From assembly GCA_904397865.1 (NCBI GenBank), contig CAJFOS010000017.1, positions 54,863 to 118,862 of the forward strand: a DNA stretch of 64,000 nucleotides, given 5' to 3'. The notes beneath the pieces are model-generated. The model searched no databases, was not told where the DNA came from, and saw nothing but the letters and a program-made list of their open reading frames with translations. How positions within the stretch are numbered: the first letter of the stretch is position 1; each line of letters opens with the position of its first letter. The position numbers and the translations under genes were made by a program. Of the stretch, positions 1 through 8,235 are shown one piece after another. This stretch comes from Candidatus Allochristensenella caecavium. GTDB taxonomy: Bacteria > Bacillota > Clostridia > Christensenellales > QAND01.

Positions 1-194
1 TGCTGAATCACCTGCACCGTGCCGCTGAGCAACAGCCCCATGCGCGTGGGCGCATCTCCCTGGGCGAGCAGCGTTGTGTGTGCGGGCACAGTGACTTCCT
101 GCGCCTGCAGGCAATCCAGCAGAGGCGCCAACAGCGGCGGGTCAATGCCGGCAAAGAGTGGGAGATGGGCCAGGTCTATCCGTTTTTTTGGCAT
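1..194 (-). CDS. Crp/Fnr-family transcriptional regulator (N-terminus only, runs off the window)
   Basis: The reverse strand opens with ATG at 194 after an AAAGGAG ribosome binding site (199-210). The 64 visible residues match the start of a cyclic-nucleotide-binding-like domain: the LPLFAGID opening helix, the LLAQGD turn, and the LLLSGTVQV strand typical of Crp/Fnr sensors. The DNA-binding half lies outside the window. It is divergent from the Nim-like and ferredoxin genes, so it probably regulates them in response to redox or nitrosative stress. That role is inferred from position only. Confidence 0.8.
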   Translation of the reverse strand, partial: MPKKRIDLAHLPLFAGIDPPLLAPLLDCLQAQEVTVPAHTTLLAQGDAPTRMGLLLSGTVQVIQ

Positions 195-279
195 GCAAGG
201 GCTCCTTTCGTTGGAAAAACAACAGAATTGATGCGATGAGTATAGTATAATGTGCACGAAAAGAAAAGGGGGAATTTGA

Positions 280-774
280 ATGCGCCGAAAGGACCGCCAG
301 CGGACGTGTGCATTCGCGCAGCAGGTGTTGGACGCCTGTATGTATGCCACATTGGCGATGACGGATATGCAGGGGAGGCCCTATTGCGTACCCATCAATC
401 CGGTGCGCGAAGGGGACGCGCTGTATTTTCACGCCGCCATGGAGGGAAAGAAGACGGACTGCCTGCGGAACAATCCGGCGGTATGCATCGCGGCGGTGGG
501 CCGCACGCGCGTGCCCGCAGGCAAATTCACCATGCAGTATGAATCGGCGATTGCAACAGGACGGGCGGAAGAAGTGACGGATACGGAAATGAAAATCCAT
601 GCGCTGCGCCTGCTGTGCCAGAAATTTGCGCCCGCAGATATGGGCGCATTTGATGAAGCGGTGGCGCGAAGCCTGACGCGCACAGCCGTCTGGCGTGTGC
701 GGCTGCAAACAATCAGCGGCAAATGCAAACCCTATGAAGGCTGGGACAAACAATCCGGGGAGGGAAATACATGA
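280..774 (+). CDS. Pyridoxamine 5'-phosphate oxidase-fold flavoprotein, NimA-like
   Basis: A 164-residue single-domain split-barrel flavin-binding protein. The MRRKDR start, the PYCVPIN strand, the LYFHAAMEGKK motif and the CIAAVG segment are typical of the Nim (5-nitroimidazole reductase-like) branch of the PNPOx superfamily. Members bind FMN and may reduce nitro-compounds, but most have no proven substrate. It overlaps the downstream ferredoxin by 4 bp (ATGA), so translation is probably coupled and the ferredoxin may donate electrons. Substrate and any drug resistance are not shown by the sequence. Confidence 0.82.
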   Translation: MRRKDRQRTCAFAQQVLDACMYATLAMTDMQGRPYCVPINPVREGDALYFHAAMEGKKTDCLRNNPAVCIAAVGRTRVPAGKFTMQYESAIATGRAEEVTDTEMKIHALRLLCQKFAPADMGAFDEAVARSLTRTAVWRVRLQTISGKCKPYEGWDKQSGEGNT

Positions 775-1463
775 TACGGAAAATTATCACCATCGACGAA
801 CAATTGTGCAACGGCTGCGGCTTGTGTGCCGCGGCATGCCATGAGGGCGCGATTGGCATGGTGGATGGAAAGGCCAAGCTATTGCGCGAAGATTACTGCG
901 ACGGGCTGGGCGACTGCCTGCCGGCCTGCCCGGTTGGCGCCATTACATTTGAAATGCGCGAAGCGCCCGCCTATGATGAGGCCGCGGTTAAGGCGGCCCA
1001 GGCGCGCAAGGGGCAGGGGTGCCCAGGCAGCCGCAGTCAGGTGCTTCATCGCACGCCGGCATCGTCCGGGCCTGTTTTGCATGCACAGAGCGAATTAAGT
1101 CAGTGGCCGGTGCAGATAAAGCTGGCCCCTGTGCAGGCCCCTTATCTGCAAGACGCCGATGTGTTGATTGCTGCGGATTGTACGGCCTATGCCTATGCAA
1201 ACTTCCATGCCGATTTTATCCGCGGGCATGTGACGCTGATAGGCTGCCCCAAGTTGGACGCCGTCTGCTATGCTGAAAAACTGGGAGAGATGCTGCGGCA
1301 CAATGCGGTGCGCAGCGTGACCGTGGCGCGCATGGAAGTGCCCTGCTGCGGCGGGCTGGAGCATGCCGTGCGGCAAGCGCTAGCGCAGAGCGGACGGGAG
1401 ATTCCGTGCGAGGTTGCCATCATAGGAACGGATGGCCGTATCGTCCGCCGCGAAACGATTTGA
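771..1463 (+). CDS. 4Fe-4S dicluster ferredoxin-like protein with extended C-terminal domain
   Basis: 230 residues. The N-terminal 65 residues hold two ferredoxin motifs: CNGCGLC..AC (about residues 13-23) and a second, looser CDG..DCLPACP set, enough cysteines for two 4Fe-4S clusters. After a linker rich in Ala/Gln, the C-terminal half (from about residue 110) has further cysteines, including an MEVPCCGG segment. Ferredoxins of this type are often found beside Crp/Fnr and Nim-like genes in anaerobic Firmicutes. Electron transfer to the upstream flavoprotein is an inference. Strong hairpin terminator follows. Confidence 0.82.
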   Translation: MIRKIITIDEQLCNGCGLCAAACHEGAIGMVDGKAKLLREDYCDGLGDCLPACPVGAITFEMREAPAYDEAAVKAAQARKGQGCPGSRSQVLHRTPASSGPVLHAQSELSQWPVQIKLAPVQAPYLQDADVLIAADCTAYAYANFHADFIRGHVTLIGCPKLDAVCYAEKLGEMLRHNAVRSVTVARMEVPCCGGLEHAVRQALAQSGREIPCEVAIIGTDGRIVRRETI

Positions 1464-1471
1464 ATGGATGA

Positions 1472-1507
1472 ACAAAGCGCCCGCGTTTAGCGGGCGCTTT
1501 GTTTTTT
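1472..1507. terminator. Rho-independent terminator, probably bidirectional
   Basis: Perfect 13-bp stem (1472-1484 with 1490-1502), 5-nt loop, then a T-run. It separates the ferredoxin gene from the convergent antiporter gene. Confidence 0.9.
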
Positions 1508-1509
1508 GC

Positions 1510-2820
1510 TTATTGGTGGGAAGGTGCATCATCGGACGAATTGCAGCCGGGCAGGGAATCTCCCGTCAAAATCCGGTCGGACAGGGCTTCCAATTGTTCG
1601 AGTTCCTGATAGCGTTCGGCTACTGCCGTGGGTTGATAGGTGGCGTCCACTTCGCCTTTGCTGGAACGGAACGCGAGCTTGAGCAATACCGGTGTCAGGA
1701 TGGAGCAAAACACCACCATGATGATGACCGGTCCAAAGAACAGCTGCGGCATCAGCCCGACAGCCAGCCCCTTATTGGCGACAATCAGCGCCACTTCTCC
1801 GCGGCAGACCATGCCCACACCGATTTGCATGCTTTCGCGGCCGGTGCATTTGCATAATTTGGCACCTACGCCGCAGCCGATAACCTTGGAAAAGACGGCT
1901 GCCAGCACAAAGCAGACCGAAAGAAGGATGATTTGCATCGACATGGGCGGCAATTCCACCTTGATGCCGATGCTGGCAAAGAAAATGGGCGTTAAGAATA
2001 GATATTGCACAGGCTGGAATTTGGGCAGGATGTATTCGCATTTGCTGGTTTGGGCGATGATGACGCCAGCGGCAAACGCGCCGATGATGTCCGCCATGCC
2101 GAAGAATTCTTCGGCACAGAACGCGAACAGCAGGCAGATGACAAACGCGACGATGGGGTAGCGGCGCAGGTTTTGATTGCCCTTGCGCGCGGCATACCAG
2201 TTGAAGCCCCGCTTGACCACGAAGCCCACCACCATGACCGCCACAAAAAACAGCACGATTTTGGCCAACACCACAAGCACGTTGACATCCGACCCGGCCA
2301 GGCTGGTCACAACTGTCAGCGCGACGAGCCCCAGCACGTCATCAATGATGGCGGCAGCCAGGATGACGTTGCCCACCTTGGTGGAAAGCTTGCCCATTTC
2401 TTCAAGCGTTTCCACCGTGATGCTGACGGATGTGGCGGTTAAGATAACGCCGATGAACACGTTTTTTAAAAATGAAGCATCTGCCTGGCCGCGGGTAAAT
2501 GCCCATGCAATCACAAAGCCAGCAATCAGCGGGACGACCACCCCGCACAGCGCGACAACGAAACCGGAGCCGCCGGATTTTTTCAAATCTTCCAAATTGG
2601 TGCCCATGCCGGCGGAAAACATCATGACGATGACCCCCAGTTCCGCCAGTTGGGAAAGAAACACCGTTTCATGCAGGATATTGAATACGGCAGGGCCAAA
2701 AATCAACCCGGCGAGCAGAGCTCCGACGACCTGCGTCATCTGAAATTTGCGCGTGACAAGCCCGAACAATTTGGTGCTGATTAAAATGAGCGCCAAATCA
2801 AATAAAAACCGATATGACAT
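1510..2820 (-). CDS. Cation:proton antiporter (CPA2/Kef-type membrane domain)
   Basis: 436 residues, almost wholly hydrophobic, with about 12 predicted membrane segments. The VVGALLAGLIFGPAV opening, the LGVIVMMFSAGM segment, and the TATSVSIT and AAIIDDVLGLV motifs mark the CPA2 Na+/H+ exchanger domain; the paired Asp in the latter is the usual ion-binding site. There is no TrkA-N or RCK domain, only a short soluble tail, so it resembles NapA/Kef transporters without nucleotide gating. It likely exchanges Na+ or K+ for H+. The exact ion cannot be read from the sequence. Confidence 0.88.
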   Translation of the reverse strand: MSYRFLFDLALILISTKLFGLVTRKFQMTQVVGALLAGLIFGPAVFNILHETVFLSQLAELGVIVMMFSAGMGTNLEDLKKSGGSGFVVALCGVVVPLIAGFVIAWAFTRGQADASFLKNVFIGVILTATSVSITVETLEEMGKLSTKVGNVILAAAIIDDVLGLVALTVVTSLAGSDVNVLVVLAKIVLFFVAVMVVGFVVKRGFNWYAARKGNQNLRRYPIVAFVICLLFAFCAEEFFGMADIIGAFAAGVIIAQTSKCEYILPKFQPVQYLFLTPIFFASIGIKVELPPMSMQIILLSVCFVLAAVFSKVIGCGVGAKLCKCTGRESMQIGVGMVCRGEVALIVANKGLAVGLMPQLFFGPVIIMVVFCSILTPVLLKLAFRSSKGEVDATYQPTAVAERYQELEQLEALSDRILTGDSLPGCNSSDDAPSHQ

Positions 2821-3009
2821 ATCCTCGATGGCCTCCTAAACGAAAAAATCCGCCCAAACGGCCGGCTTCGGCGGCGATAAAATAACCCCCTTATTATAGA
2901 GAAGGAAGCCGAAATTTGTCAATTCAGTGAACGCTTTTAGGCGGCGATGCACCGCGTTTTTGCCGCTGAGGGAAAACAGCATCAGCGGCGGGGTACGGAT
3001 AAGCAAATC

Positions 3010-3057
3010 AAACAGGCCGGAATGCCTTCCCTTAAGAGAATGCCTTCCGGCCTGTTT
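3010..3057 (-). terminator. Hairpin terminator of the DegV gene
   Basis: Perfect 12-bp arms (3010-3021 and 3046-3057) around a loop containing a second copy of ATGCCTTCC. The right arm touches the DegV stop codon. The leftward T-run is weak. Confidence 0.65.
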
Positions 3058-3914
3058 TACGCCTGGGTGCGCAGATAGAGTATGCCCAGCGTGTTGGGCC
3101 CACAGTGGCTGCTGATGGTGCTTCCTGCAACGGTATAGAGGATTTCGTCAAAATGCATACAGGCATCGACGGTTTCCCTCACGGCATTGCGGATATGCAA
3201 AGGCGTGCCCTGTGTGTAGGTAATAAACAGGCGGCTGGGGTCAATCGTTTCCGGATGCCGCAGCCGGTCTTTGACGTACTGCACCATGCATTTTTCCAAC
3301 GGCCCCCGGTATTTTTTACCGACGCCCATTGCGCCGCCGCGCACTTCAATGCAAGGCTTGAGATGCAGCAGGTTGGAGCCAAAGGCGGCCAGCGCGGAAC
3401 AGCGCCCGCCTTTATACAGATATGTCAGCGTATCCAGCACAAAGCTGGCATCCACCCGTGCGCGCGCCTGCATCAGGGCCTGTGCGATGGAGGCACCGTC
3501 CATGCCTTGCTGCGCCCACTGGGCGGCCAGCAGCACCAGATGGCCGCTGCCGGTGGATAGGTTGGCCGAATCCACCACATGCACGCCGGGCACCTTCTGT
3601 GCGGCCAGACAAGCGTTTTGATAGCAGCTGGACATGCTCTCACTCAGCGTGATATGTACGACCTCACGCCCCTGTTCAGCATAGGAAGTGAACAGGCGGA
3701 GATAGTCCATCTCGTTGACGGCGGATGTCCTGGCCAGTATCTGGCGTTGGTTATAGGCGTCAAAAATCATCTGGGGATGGATATCCACGCCATCGCGGTA
3801 CATTGCTTCGCCCAGCCCGACATAGAGCGGGATGGTCACGATATGATATTGTGCTATCAGCTCCGGCGAGAGGTCACAGGTGCTGTCGGCGGTAATCTGT
3901 ACGGGTTGCTGCAA
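3057..3914 (-). CDS. DegV-family fatty-acid-binding protein
   Basis: 285 residues if translation starts at TTG 3914, which has AGAGGAGC 7 bp upstream; a longer frame to ATG 4031 adds a non-conserved leader. The N-terminal ITADSTCDLS signature, the TSAVNEMDY region, the ITLSESMSSCYQNA segment and the TLTYLYKGGRCS motif are classic DegV elements that hold a fatty acid in a cleft. In other Firmicutes DegV/FakB proteins deliver fatty acids to FakA kinase. No fakA is present here, so that role is a family inference. Confidence 0.9.
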   Translation of the reverse strand: MQQPVQITADSTCDLSPELIAQYHIVTIPLYVGLGEAMYRDGVDIHPQMIFDAYNQRQILARTSAVNEMDYLRLFTSYAEQGREVVHITLSESMSSCYQNACLAAQKVPGVHVVDSANLSTGSGHLVLLAAQWAQQGMDGASIAQALMQARARVDASFVLDTLTYLYKGGRCSALAAFGSNLLHLKPCIEVRGGAMGVGKKYRGPLEKCMVQYVKDRLRHPETIDPSRLFITYTQGTPLHIRNAVRETVDACMHFDEILYTVAGSTISSHCGPNTLGILYLRTQA

Positions 3915-4180
3915 AAGAGAACGCTCCTCTCCGTGTCCATGTGTCAAGAAAAAGACGGACAACCGTCCATCCATAGGGATGGTATATATCTTATTATACA
4001 CGAATTGTGCGCCTCTCTTGCGACAAACCAAAGAAATTGACTAAAAAGATGGCGCGTGGTTTAACCGAATGCATACCATTTCTTTACCCGTTCTTTACCA
4101 AATCCACGCATATTGATAACCCGGCGCGCTTATCATGCAAAGTACAAACCAATATACACAAACCGGGGAGGAAACAGAAC

Positions 4181-4465
4181 ATGAAACGATGGGGCCATGC
4201 GGTGGTGTGTTTTTTGAGCGTGGTGTTGCTGTTGGGTATCAGTTGCATGGCGCTGGCCGGGACGGATGCGCCCGCCGCACGCACGGACACGGCCAGCCTG
4301 CCGCGCATTTCCACCGAAGCGGATACGGCGAGCACGCGCATTGCGCTGCCGACGCAAACGGATACGTCTGCCCGGGCGCTGGTGCCGTTTGTGGTGGTCA
4401 TAGGCCTGGGAGTAGCAGGCGGGCTGTGTACGTTGCTGCAGCAGCACCCCCGGCCCAAATCTTAA
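4181..4465 (+). CDS. Small exported or membrane protein of unknown function
   Basis: 94 residues from ATG 4181, with GGGGAGGAA upstream. An N-terminal hydrophobic signal or anchor (about residues 7-27) is followed by a Thr/Ala-rich polar stretch and a second hydrophobic helix (about 68-87), ending HPRPKS. No family recognised. Followed by its own terminator, so it is a single-gene unit. Confidence 0.65.
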   Translation: MKRWGHAVVCFLSVVLLLGISCMALAGTDAPAARTDTASLPRISTEADTASTRIALPTQTDTSARALVPFVVVIGLGVAGGLCTLLQQHPRPKS

Positions 4466-4476
4466 CGCGCCGCAGC

Positions 4477-4504
4477 GGCGGGAGGATGCTCCCGCCCTTT
4501 TTTA
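4477..4504 (+). terminator. Rho-independent terminator
   Basis: GGCGGGAG, loop GATG, CTCCCGCC, then a run of T, right after the small membrane protein gene. Confidence 0.88.
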
Positions 4505-4602
4505 TCTGCCGTTGTGTGCGTATTTTGCAGAGAAAGGGAAATTATAGTAAAATAGCAAACACACCGCCGGACGGTTGGGGCGGATGGAAAGGGTGAAAGG
4601 GA

Positions 4603-5163
4603 ATGTGGATAGAAGGGTTAAATACAGCGATGATTTCGCAGAGTGTGGCGGGTGTATCGCTGGCAATCAGCACGGTGGTTGCGCTGCTGAATTGCTTTTT
4701 TGGTTATAAATTCCGCAAGCTGTGGGTGACGCTGGCCGGGTTCGGCTGCGGATTGCTGGCTGGGTTTATGCTTGCCGTGCAGATGACGGAACAGACGGGC
4801 GTGCTGGCGCTGGTGACCATTCTATGCGGCCTGGCGGTCGCGTTTGTTGCGTTTCGGCTGTATCGGTTCGGCCTGTTTCTGCTGTGCGGATACCGCACGT
4901 TTCTGGTGGTGTCGGCGTGGGTCAGCCTGCCTTGGCTGGCGGTCACGCTGGGCCTTGTGGCCGGTGTGCTGGTGGGCGCGCTGGCGCTCAAGTTTTTACG
5001 GCCGGTGGTCATTGCCAGTACGGCGATTGGCGGCGGCGCGACGGCGGCCCAGGGGCTGTTGGTGTTGTTCAGCATTGCTACGGACGCGACATGGACGCTG
5101 GTGGCCAGCCTGGGGCTGGGCGCGCTGGGCGTGGTGTTCCAGCTGTTGACGACCAAAAAATAA
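4603..5163 (+). CDS. DUF4203/TMEM198-like integral membrane protein
   Basis: 186 residues with about seven closely spaced hydrophobic helices and very short loops, rich in Gly and Ala, ending TTKK. Length and helix pattern match the DUF4203 (TMEM198-like) family, whose function in bacteria is not established. Good ribosome binding site (GGGTGAAAGGGA) before ATG 4603. Transcribed alone, between two terminators. Confidence 0.62.
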   Translation: MWIEGLNTAMISQSVAGVSLAISTVVALLNCFFGYKFRKLWVTLAGFGCGLLAGFMLAVQMTEQTGVLALVTILCGLAVAFVAFRLYRFGLFLLCGYRTFLVVSAWVSLPWLAVTLGLVAGVLVGALALKFLRPVVIASTAIGGGATAAQGLLVLFSIATDATWTLVASLGLGALGVVFQLLTTKK

Positions 5164-5231
5164 GGGACGGACAGTTGCCGCCGTGGAAGCGGCGAATGGC
5201 AGGTCCGGGCGCACGGTAAAAAGAAAGGGAT

Positions 5232-5266
5232 AAAAAAGCAGACGGCTTATGCCGTCTGCTTTTTTA
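5232..5266. terminator. Bidirectional terminator between convergent genes
   Basis: A-run, 9-bp stem GCAGACGGC/GCCGTCTGC (5238-5246 with 5251-5259), T-run. The same hairpin serves the DUF4203-like gene and the leftward repair operon. Confidence 0.9.
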
Positions 5267-5587
5267 TCCGCTTTTTTCTGGCTGCCAGCGACAGCGGGCG
5301 AGGTCCACGCGCCCATCGGGTAAAAACAAAACGCCTTCCTGTTCCAGCAGGTCGCGCTGGATGGCGGGAGAACCGAATACATCCCCCTGGCAAAGGGCGC
5401 CATCGGCAAACAAAACCCGGTGGCAGGGCAGCCCGTCGGCCGCACCGCTGCGCAGGATAAACCCCACGCCGCGCGCCGCACGCGGCCGCCCGGCCAGTGC
5501 GGCAACCTGTCCGTAGGTGGCGACGTTGCCGCGTGGAATCCGTGCGATGATTTGACAAACGTGCTGGGTGAAAACAGACATCCTCAT
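5264..5587 (-). CDS. MGMT-fold alkylguanine alkyltransferase-like protein, C-terminal domain only
   Basis: 107 residues, covering only the DNA-binding and active-site domain of O6-alkylguanine-DNA alkyltransferases. IPRGNVATYGQVAALAG is the helix-turn-helix, RGVGFILR carries the arginine finger, and LPCHRVL keeps the catalytic Cys. ATL proteins of this size often have Trp instead of Cys, so this one could still transfer an alkyl group. Its ATGA start overlaps the stop of the alkylation-repair gene upstream, so the two repair proteins are co-translated. Confidence 0.88.
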   Translation of the reverse strand: MRMSVFTQHVCQIIARIPRGNVATYGQVAALAGRPRAARGVGFILRSGAADGLPCHRVLFADGALCQGDVFGSPAIQRDLLEQEGVLFLPDGRVDLARCRWQPEKSG

Positions 5588-6288
5588 CCCTCTTTCCGCT
5601 GGGCCCGCAGGGCGCGTACAGCCTGTTTATCCGCCGCTGTGACACGCCGGGATTCGACGATTTTCTGCAGCGCCCGGCGGTAGGTATGTGCATCGAGCCG
5701 GCATGTTTTAAGATAGCCCATCGTTTGCGCAGCATCGCAGACAAAGCAGACCGAAACGGCCCAGGCCACGGCCATGCTGACGGGCGCTTCACAAGCGGGT
5801 ACGTTGTCCAGCAGAGCGAACACGCGCTCCAGATATCCCGGTTCGATATAATAGTTGAGCAGCATCACCACGGCAAAGCGGCGGGTATAGGAGGCCGGGT
5901 CGGCAAACAGGGGCTGCAGGAACGCCCACATCTGTGCCGGGTCCTGCCGGGTGGCCTTCAGGCTGCAGCAAAAGCTGTCGCAGACCGACCAGTTGTCAAT
6001 CCGTGGCAGGAAGGCGGCAATATGGGGCAGCTGTTGCGCCAGCGGCACCGGCAGCGCACCGATGACCATGCCGTGCAGCATGCGCTGTTCAAACGTCGCG
6101 CTGCGTGCATGGGAAAGAAAATCCTCCACATCCGGCCGACGGGCGATTTGCCGCGCCAGCGTGCGCAATTGAGGCAGCCGCACCCCCTGTACGTCCGTCA
6201 CGCCGGGCAGCAGGGAAGCGGCAAAGCGCTGATAATCCGGGTCGGCCCAGCGCGCCAGTTGTGCGTCGATTGCATCCAGCCAATCCAA
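5584..6288 (-). CDS. DNA alkylation repair protein, AlkD-like HEAT-repeat glycosylase
   Basis: 234 residues. The helical repeat pattern with RRFAVVMLLNYYIEP and NWSVCDSFC matches the AlkD/DNA alkylation repair family; the Asp in the WSVCD segment corresponds to the usual catalytic region. AlkD enzymes excise 3-methyladenine and 7-methylguanine without base flipping. First gene of a two-gene operon with the MGMT-like protein, which together would handle both N- and O-alkyl lesions. Confidence 0.9.
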   Translation of the reverse strand: MDWLDAIDAQLARWADPDYQRFAASLLPGVTDVQGVRLPQLRTLARQIARRPDVEDFLSHARSATFEQRMLHGMVIGALPVPLAQQLPHIAAFLPRIDNWSVCDSFCCSLKATRQDPAQMWAFLQPLFADPASYTRRFAVVMLLNYYIEPGYLERVFALLDNVPACEAPVSMAVAWAVSVCFVCDAAQTMGYLKTCRLDAHTYRRALQKIVESRRVTAADKQAVRALRAQRKEG

Positions 6289-6454
6289 AGCAAAGCTCCT
6301 TTGTTTTCAGGTTGAGGATATCATAACACAGCGTTCTGCAGAACAAAAGAGCGTTTGCCTTTGGCGTGCGTGGGTGCTACACTGGACGTGCAAAATATCG
6401 AAACAGGACGAATGGACGGGAAAAACGTCCGTTCGGCGGAAGGAGAAGACGCTG

Positions 6455-8068
6455 ATGCCATTGCATTTTCAGCGCCGGATGAAGCGGGCCGCCTCCATTT
6501 TAGCGGGGCTGTTGCTTGCATGCGCGGCAGTTGGCTGCCAGGGCGCCGCACCCGCCCAGTCCAGTCCGGCGCCCACATCGCCCCAGGGGCAGTTTGCCGA
6601 ACTGGCCAATCTGTATTTCATGGGCCTGGAGGACAAACAGCAGGTGGGCGTGACCCAGGCGTATATCGATTACAAGGGCGCCTGTGCATACGCCATTGAA
6701 TACCCCGCCACCGGGAATGAGATGATTGATGCGCGCATCAAGGAAATCGTCGCGCAAATCCGCGCGGATTTTGACCAGACGTATGCGGCATTTGTCGCGG
6801 ACGGCGATGCATCCGTTTCCTATCAAACCGGTTTTGAGGCGGAACTGTACGTCGGTTACCAAACCTATCTGGGGGTGGATAAAACCCTGAGCGTTGTGTT
6901 TGAAGAGAGCCAGACCGTCCGCAACGGCAATTCGCCCTATGAAGGTGTGCATACACATGTGTTTGATTTGTCCAGCGGAAAGGAATTGAACGAAAGCGAC
7001 GTATGGAAAGAAGGATATCGTGCCGCAGTATCTGCCTATGCGGCCAAACATTTCGGCAATGCAACCTTTGCAGAGGATTTGATAGAACCCTCTTACAGGG
7101 AACACATCGCTGATGCACCGCAGAATTTTACGCAATATGCGCTGACCAATGATGGCGTCCGGTTTTATTTTGATAAATACAGCATCCTGCCCGGCAGTTA
7201 TGGCATCGTGCAGATGGACGTTCCTTACGCGGCGCTGGCGGACGTGCTGAACGTGGACATCACCCAGAGCGCCGTCGTACCCGAACCGAATACGGGCATG
7301 CATGCGCTGCCTGCCGCGACGGAGACGGCGGCGCCGACGGTGGCCCCCACCGCAGCACCATCGGCCAAGCCTGCTTCTACCCCCAAGCCTGCCGCCACCG
7401 CTACGCCGGCGGCGACAAACCCGCCCGCATCCGCCCGGAAGATTGACCCGAATAAACCCATGGTTGCGCTGACCTTTGATGATGGGCCCAGCGTCAAATA
7501 CGGCAACCAGATTCTCGACACGCTGGAAAAGCACGGACAGGTCGCTACCTTCTTTGAACTGGGCAACCTGATGGCCGCCCACCCCCAGGTGGACCAGCGC
7601 GCCGCCGGGCTGGGGTGTGAAATTGGCAGCCACACCTATTCGCATAAGAACCTAAATAAACTGACAGCCGAGCAGGTCAAAGAGGAAATTGCCAAGACCG
7701 ATGAGGTGTTTAAGCGTGTTTTGGGGCACCCGTCCGTGCTGATTCGCCCGCCGTATGGAAATATCAACAAAACCGTCCAGGCATGCCTGGGCGAACACGC
7801 TGCGGTCAACTGGTCGGTGGATACGCTGGACTGGAAGAGCAAGAACGTGGAACAGATTATAGAGACCGTGAAAAAGGAAGGAAACCTGGACGGCAAGGTG
7901 ATTTTGATGCACTCCATCTATGCCAGCAGCGCCCAGGCGGTGGAGGAACTGGTACCGTATTTGCTGGAACAGGGGTATCAGCTGGTTACGGTATCGGAAT
8001 TGATTACCTATAAACATCACGAATCCATACAAATGGGCAAGGTATATGGATACCGTTATTTCCGATAA
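6455..8068 (+). CDS. PdaC-like polysaccharide deacetylase lipoprotein (DUF4163/DUF3298 plus NodB domain)
   Basis: 537 residues from ATG 6455 with GGAAGGAG upstream. A signal peptide ends at a possible lipobox (AAVGC, about residue 26). Residues about 60-285 resemble the DUF4163-DUF3298 module, followed by a Pro/Ala/Thr linker and a C-terminal NodB domain. All carbohydrate-esterase 4 motifs are visible: TFDDGP, SHTYSH (metal-binding His pair), RPPYG, DTLDW and LMH. The layout is that of Bacillus PdaC, so it probably deacetylates cell-wall glycan at the outer membrane face. Confidence 0.9.
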   Translation: MPLHFQRRMKRAASILAGLLLACAAVGCQGAAPAQSSPAPTSPQGQFAELANLYFMGLEDKQQVGVTQAYIDYKGACAYAIEYPATGNEMIDARIKEIVAQIRADFDQTYAAFVADGDASVSYQTGFEAELYVGYQTYLGVDKTLSVVFEESQTVRNGNSPYEGVHTHVFDLSSGKELNESDVWKEGYRAAVSAYAAKHFGNATFAEDLIEPSYREHIADAPQNFTQYALTNDGVRFYFDKYSILPGSYGIVQMDVPYAALADVLNVDITQSAVVPEPNTGMHALPAATETAAPTVAPTAAPSAKPASTPKPAATATPAATNPPASARKIDPNKPMVALTFDDGPSVKYGNQILDTLEKHGQVATFFELGNLMAAHPQVDQRAAGLGCEIGSHTYSHKNLNKLTAEQVKEEIAKTDEVFKRVLGHPSVLIRPPYGNINKTVQACLGEHAAVNWSVDTLDWKSKNVEQIIETVKKEGNLDGKVILMHSIYASSAQAVEELVPYLLEQGYQLVTVSELITYKHHESIQMGKVYGYRYFR

Positions 8069-8081
8069 AAGAAAGAAACCG

Positions 8082-8113
8082 AAAAGAGGAGGGCAATGTC
8101 CTCCTCTTTTTTT
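8082..8113 (+). terminator. Rho-independent terminator
   Basis: 11-bp AAAAGAGGAGG/CCTCCTCTTTT stem with a 7-nt loop and T-run after the deacetylase gene. Confidence 0.92.
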
Positions 8114-8143
8114 GTCAGTGGGGGAGCTAAAGCGCTATATACA

Positions 8144-8176
8144 TGTCTTGACAGTAGTCATGACTTGTGCCATAGT
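8144..8176 (+). promoter_or_regulatory. nad operon promoter with a dyad that may be a NiaR site
   Basis: TTGACA (8148-8153), 17-bp spacer, CATAGT (8171-8176). A dyad centred on TTGAC-AGTA-GTCAT overlaps the -35 box (about 8144-8165, 7 of 9 outer positions symmetric). The last gene of the operon encodes a NiaR-type nicotinate-sensing repressor, so this dyad is the natural operator candidate. The site call is inference. Confidence 0.6.
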
Positions 8177-8235
8177 AAGAACCATATAAAAGTTTGGCCC
8201 GCCAGCCTGCGCGGGCGTTAGAGGGTGTTAGAACA

